Assembly: GCA_043776635.1 (NCBI GenBank)
Contig: JAYVRA010000048.1
Coordinates: 1-7,594 of the forward strand
Reading direction: 5' to 3'
DNA from: JANMEX01 sp043776635
GTDB lineage: Bacteria > Pseudomonadota > Alphaproteobacteria > Rhizobiales > Rhizobiaceae
Length of the DNA stretch: 7,594 nt
Shown: positions 7,499 through 7,594 of the stretch, piece after piece
Position numbering within the stretch: position 1 is the stretch's first letter
How the letters are laid out: every line of letters begins with the position of its first letter
The notes under the pieces: generated by a model
Database searches by the model: none
What the model was told of the DNA's origin: nothing
The model's input: the letters and a program-made list of their open reading frames with translations, nothing else
Translations under genes and position numbers: made by a program

Positions 7499-7594
7499 AT
7501 TGCGATTAAACATACGGAAGATTTCAAGCAGGAAGCAGTTCGCATTGTACTAACGAGCGGTTTACCGCGCCGTCGGGTTGCATCGGATTTAGGG
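7499..7594 (+). mobile_element. IS3-family orfA (helix-turn-helix subunit), partial at window end
   Basis: The frame from 7499 reads IAIKHTEDFKQEAV, then RIVLTSGLPRRRVASDLG, and runs off the window after 32 codons. This is the opening of IS3-family OrfA proteins (Transposase_8 helix-turn-helix), which bind the terminal repeats and are fused to the orfB integrase domain by programmed -1 frameshifting. Neither orfB nor the right end is visible. The expected methionine before A-I-K-H is an ATT codon here, behind a good ribosome site. The left end of the element must lie between the methylase fragment and this start, roughly 7460-7485, but the exact terminal repeat cannot be defined. Whether the element is intact cannot be told from this window. 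Confidence 0.8.

Overview
The window looks like chromosomal or plasmid DNA of an alphaproteobacterium, probably Hyphomicrobiales-like. The grounds are the Tad/Cpa-type pilus assembly genes, the lipoprotein family next to them and the kinds of mobile-element debris. Base composition is roughly balanced by eye and no ribosomal or tRNA gene is present to fix the taxonomy. I see no CRISPR array and no recognisable defence system.

Layout, left to right. Positions 1-441 hold the decayed 3' end of an IS1595-family transposase on the + strand, broken by two perfect short tandem duplications, followed by a plausible IS terminal repeat. Positions 442-537 hold only a short possible gene remnant. From 5875 down to 538, on the - strand, lies a tight six-gene operon read right to left: tadA/cpaF ATPase, tadB and tadC inner-membrane platform proteins, a TPR lipoprotein of tadD type, a tadV/cpaA-type prepilin peptidase, and a PAP2-superfamily membrane phosphatase. 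Stop and start codons overlap in TAATG at two junctions (tadA-tadB and TPR-tadV), and the other gaps are 9, 60 and 18 bases.

From 5913 to 7079, on the + strand, is a periplasmic-binding-protein-like lipoprotein gene (LpoA-like or branched-chain amino-acid binding-protein-like) interrupted by one in-frame TAA. From 7138 to the end is a mosaic of mobile DNA: the first 18 codons of an IS481-family transposase, an internal piece of a large plasmid-type DNA methylase/helicase gene on the - strand, and the start of an IS3-family orfA that runs off the window.

The Tad proteins should work together in the inner membrane. TadA hydrolyses ATP, TadB and TadC form the platform, the peptidase matures the pilin, and the TPR lipoprotein helps assembly. 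The pilin, secretin, CpaB/RcpC and TadZ genes are not in the window. The 5' end of tadA abuts the lipoprotein pseudogene head to head with only 37 bases between the two apparent starts, so the rest of the locus may lie elsewhere or may have been lost at a rearrangement junction. The main points of interest are that junction, the single nonsense codon, the PAP2 gene tied into a pilus operon, and the layered mobile-element debris on both flanks. I do not see convincing evidence for a wholly new system.
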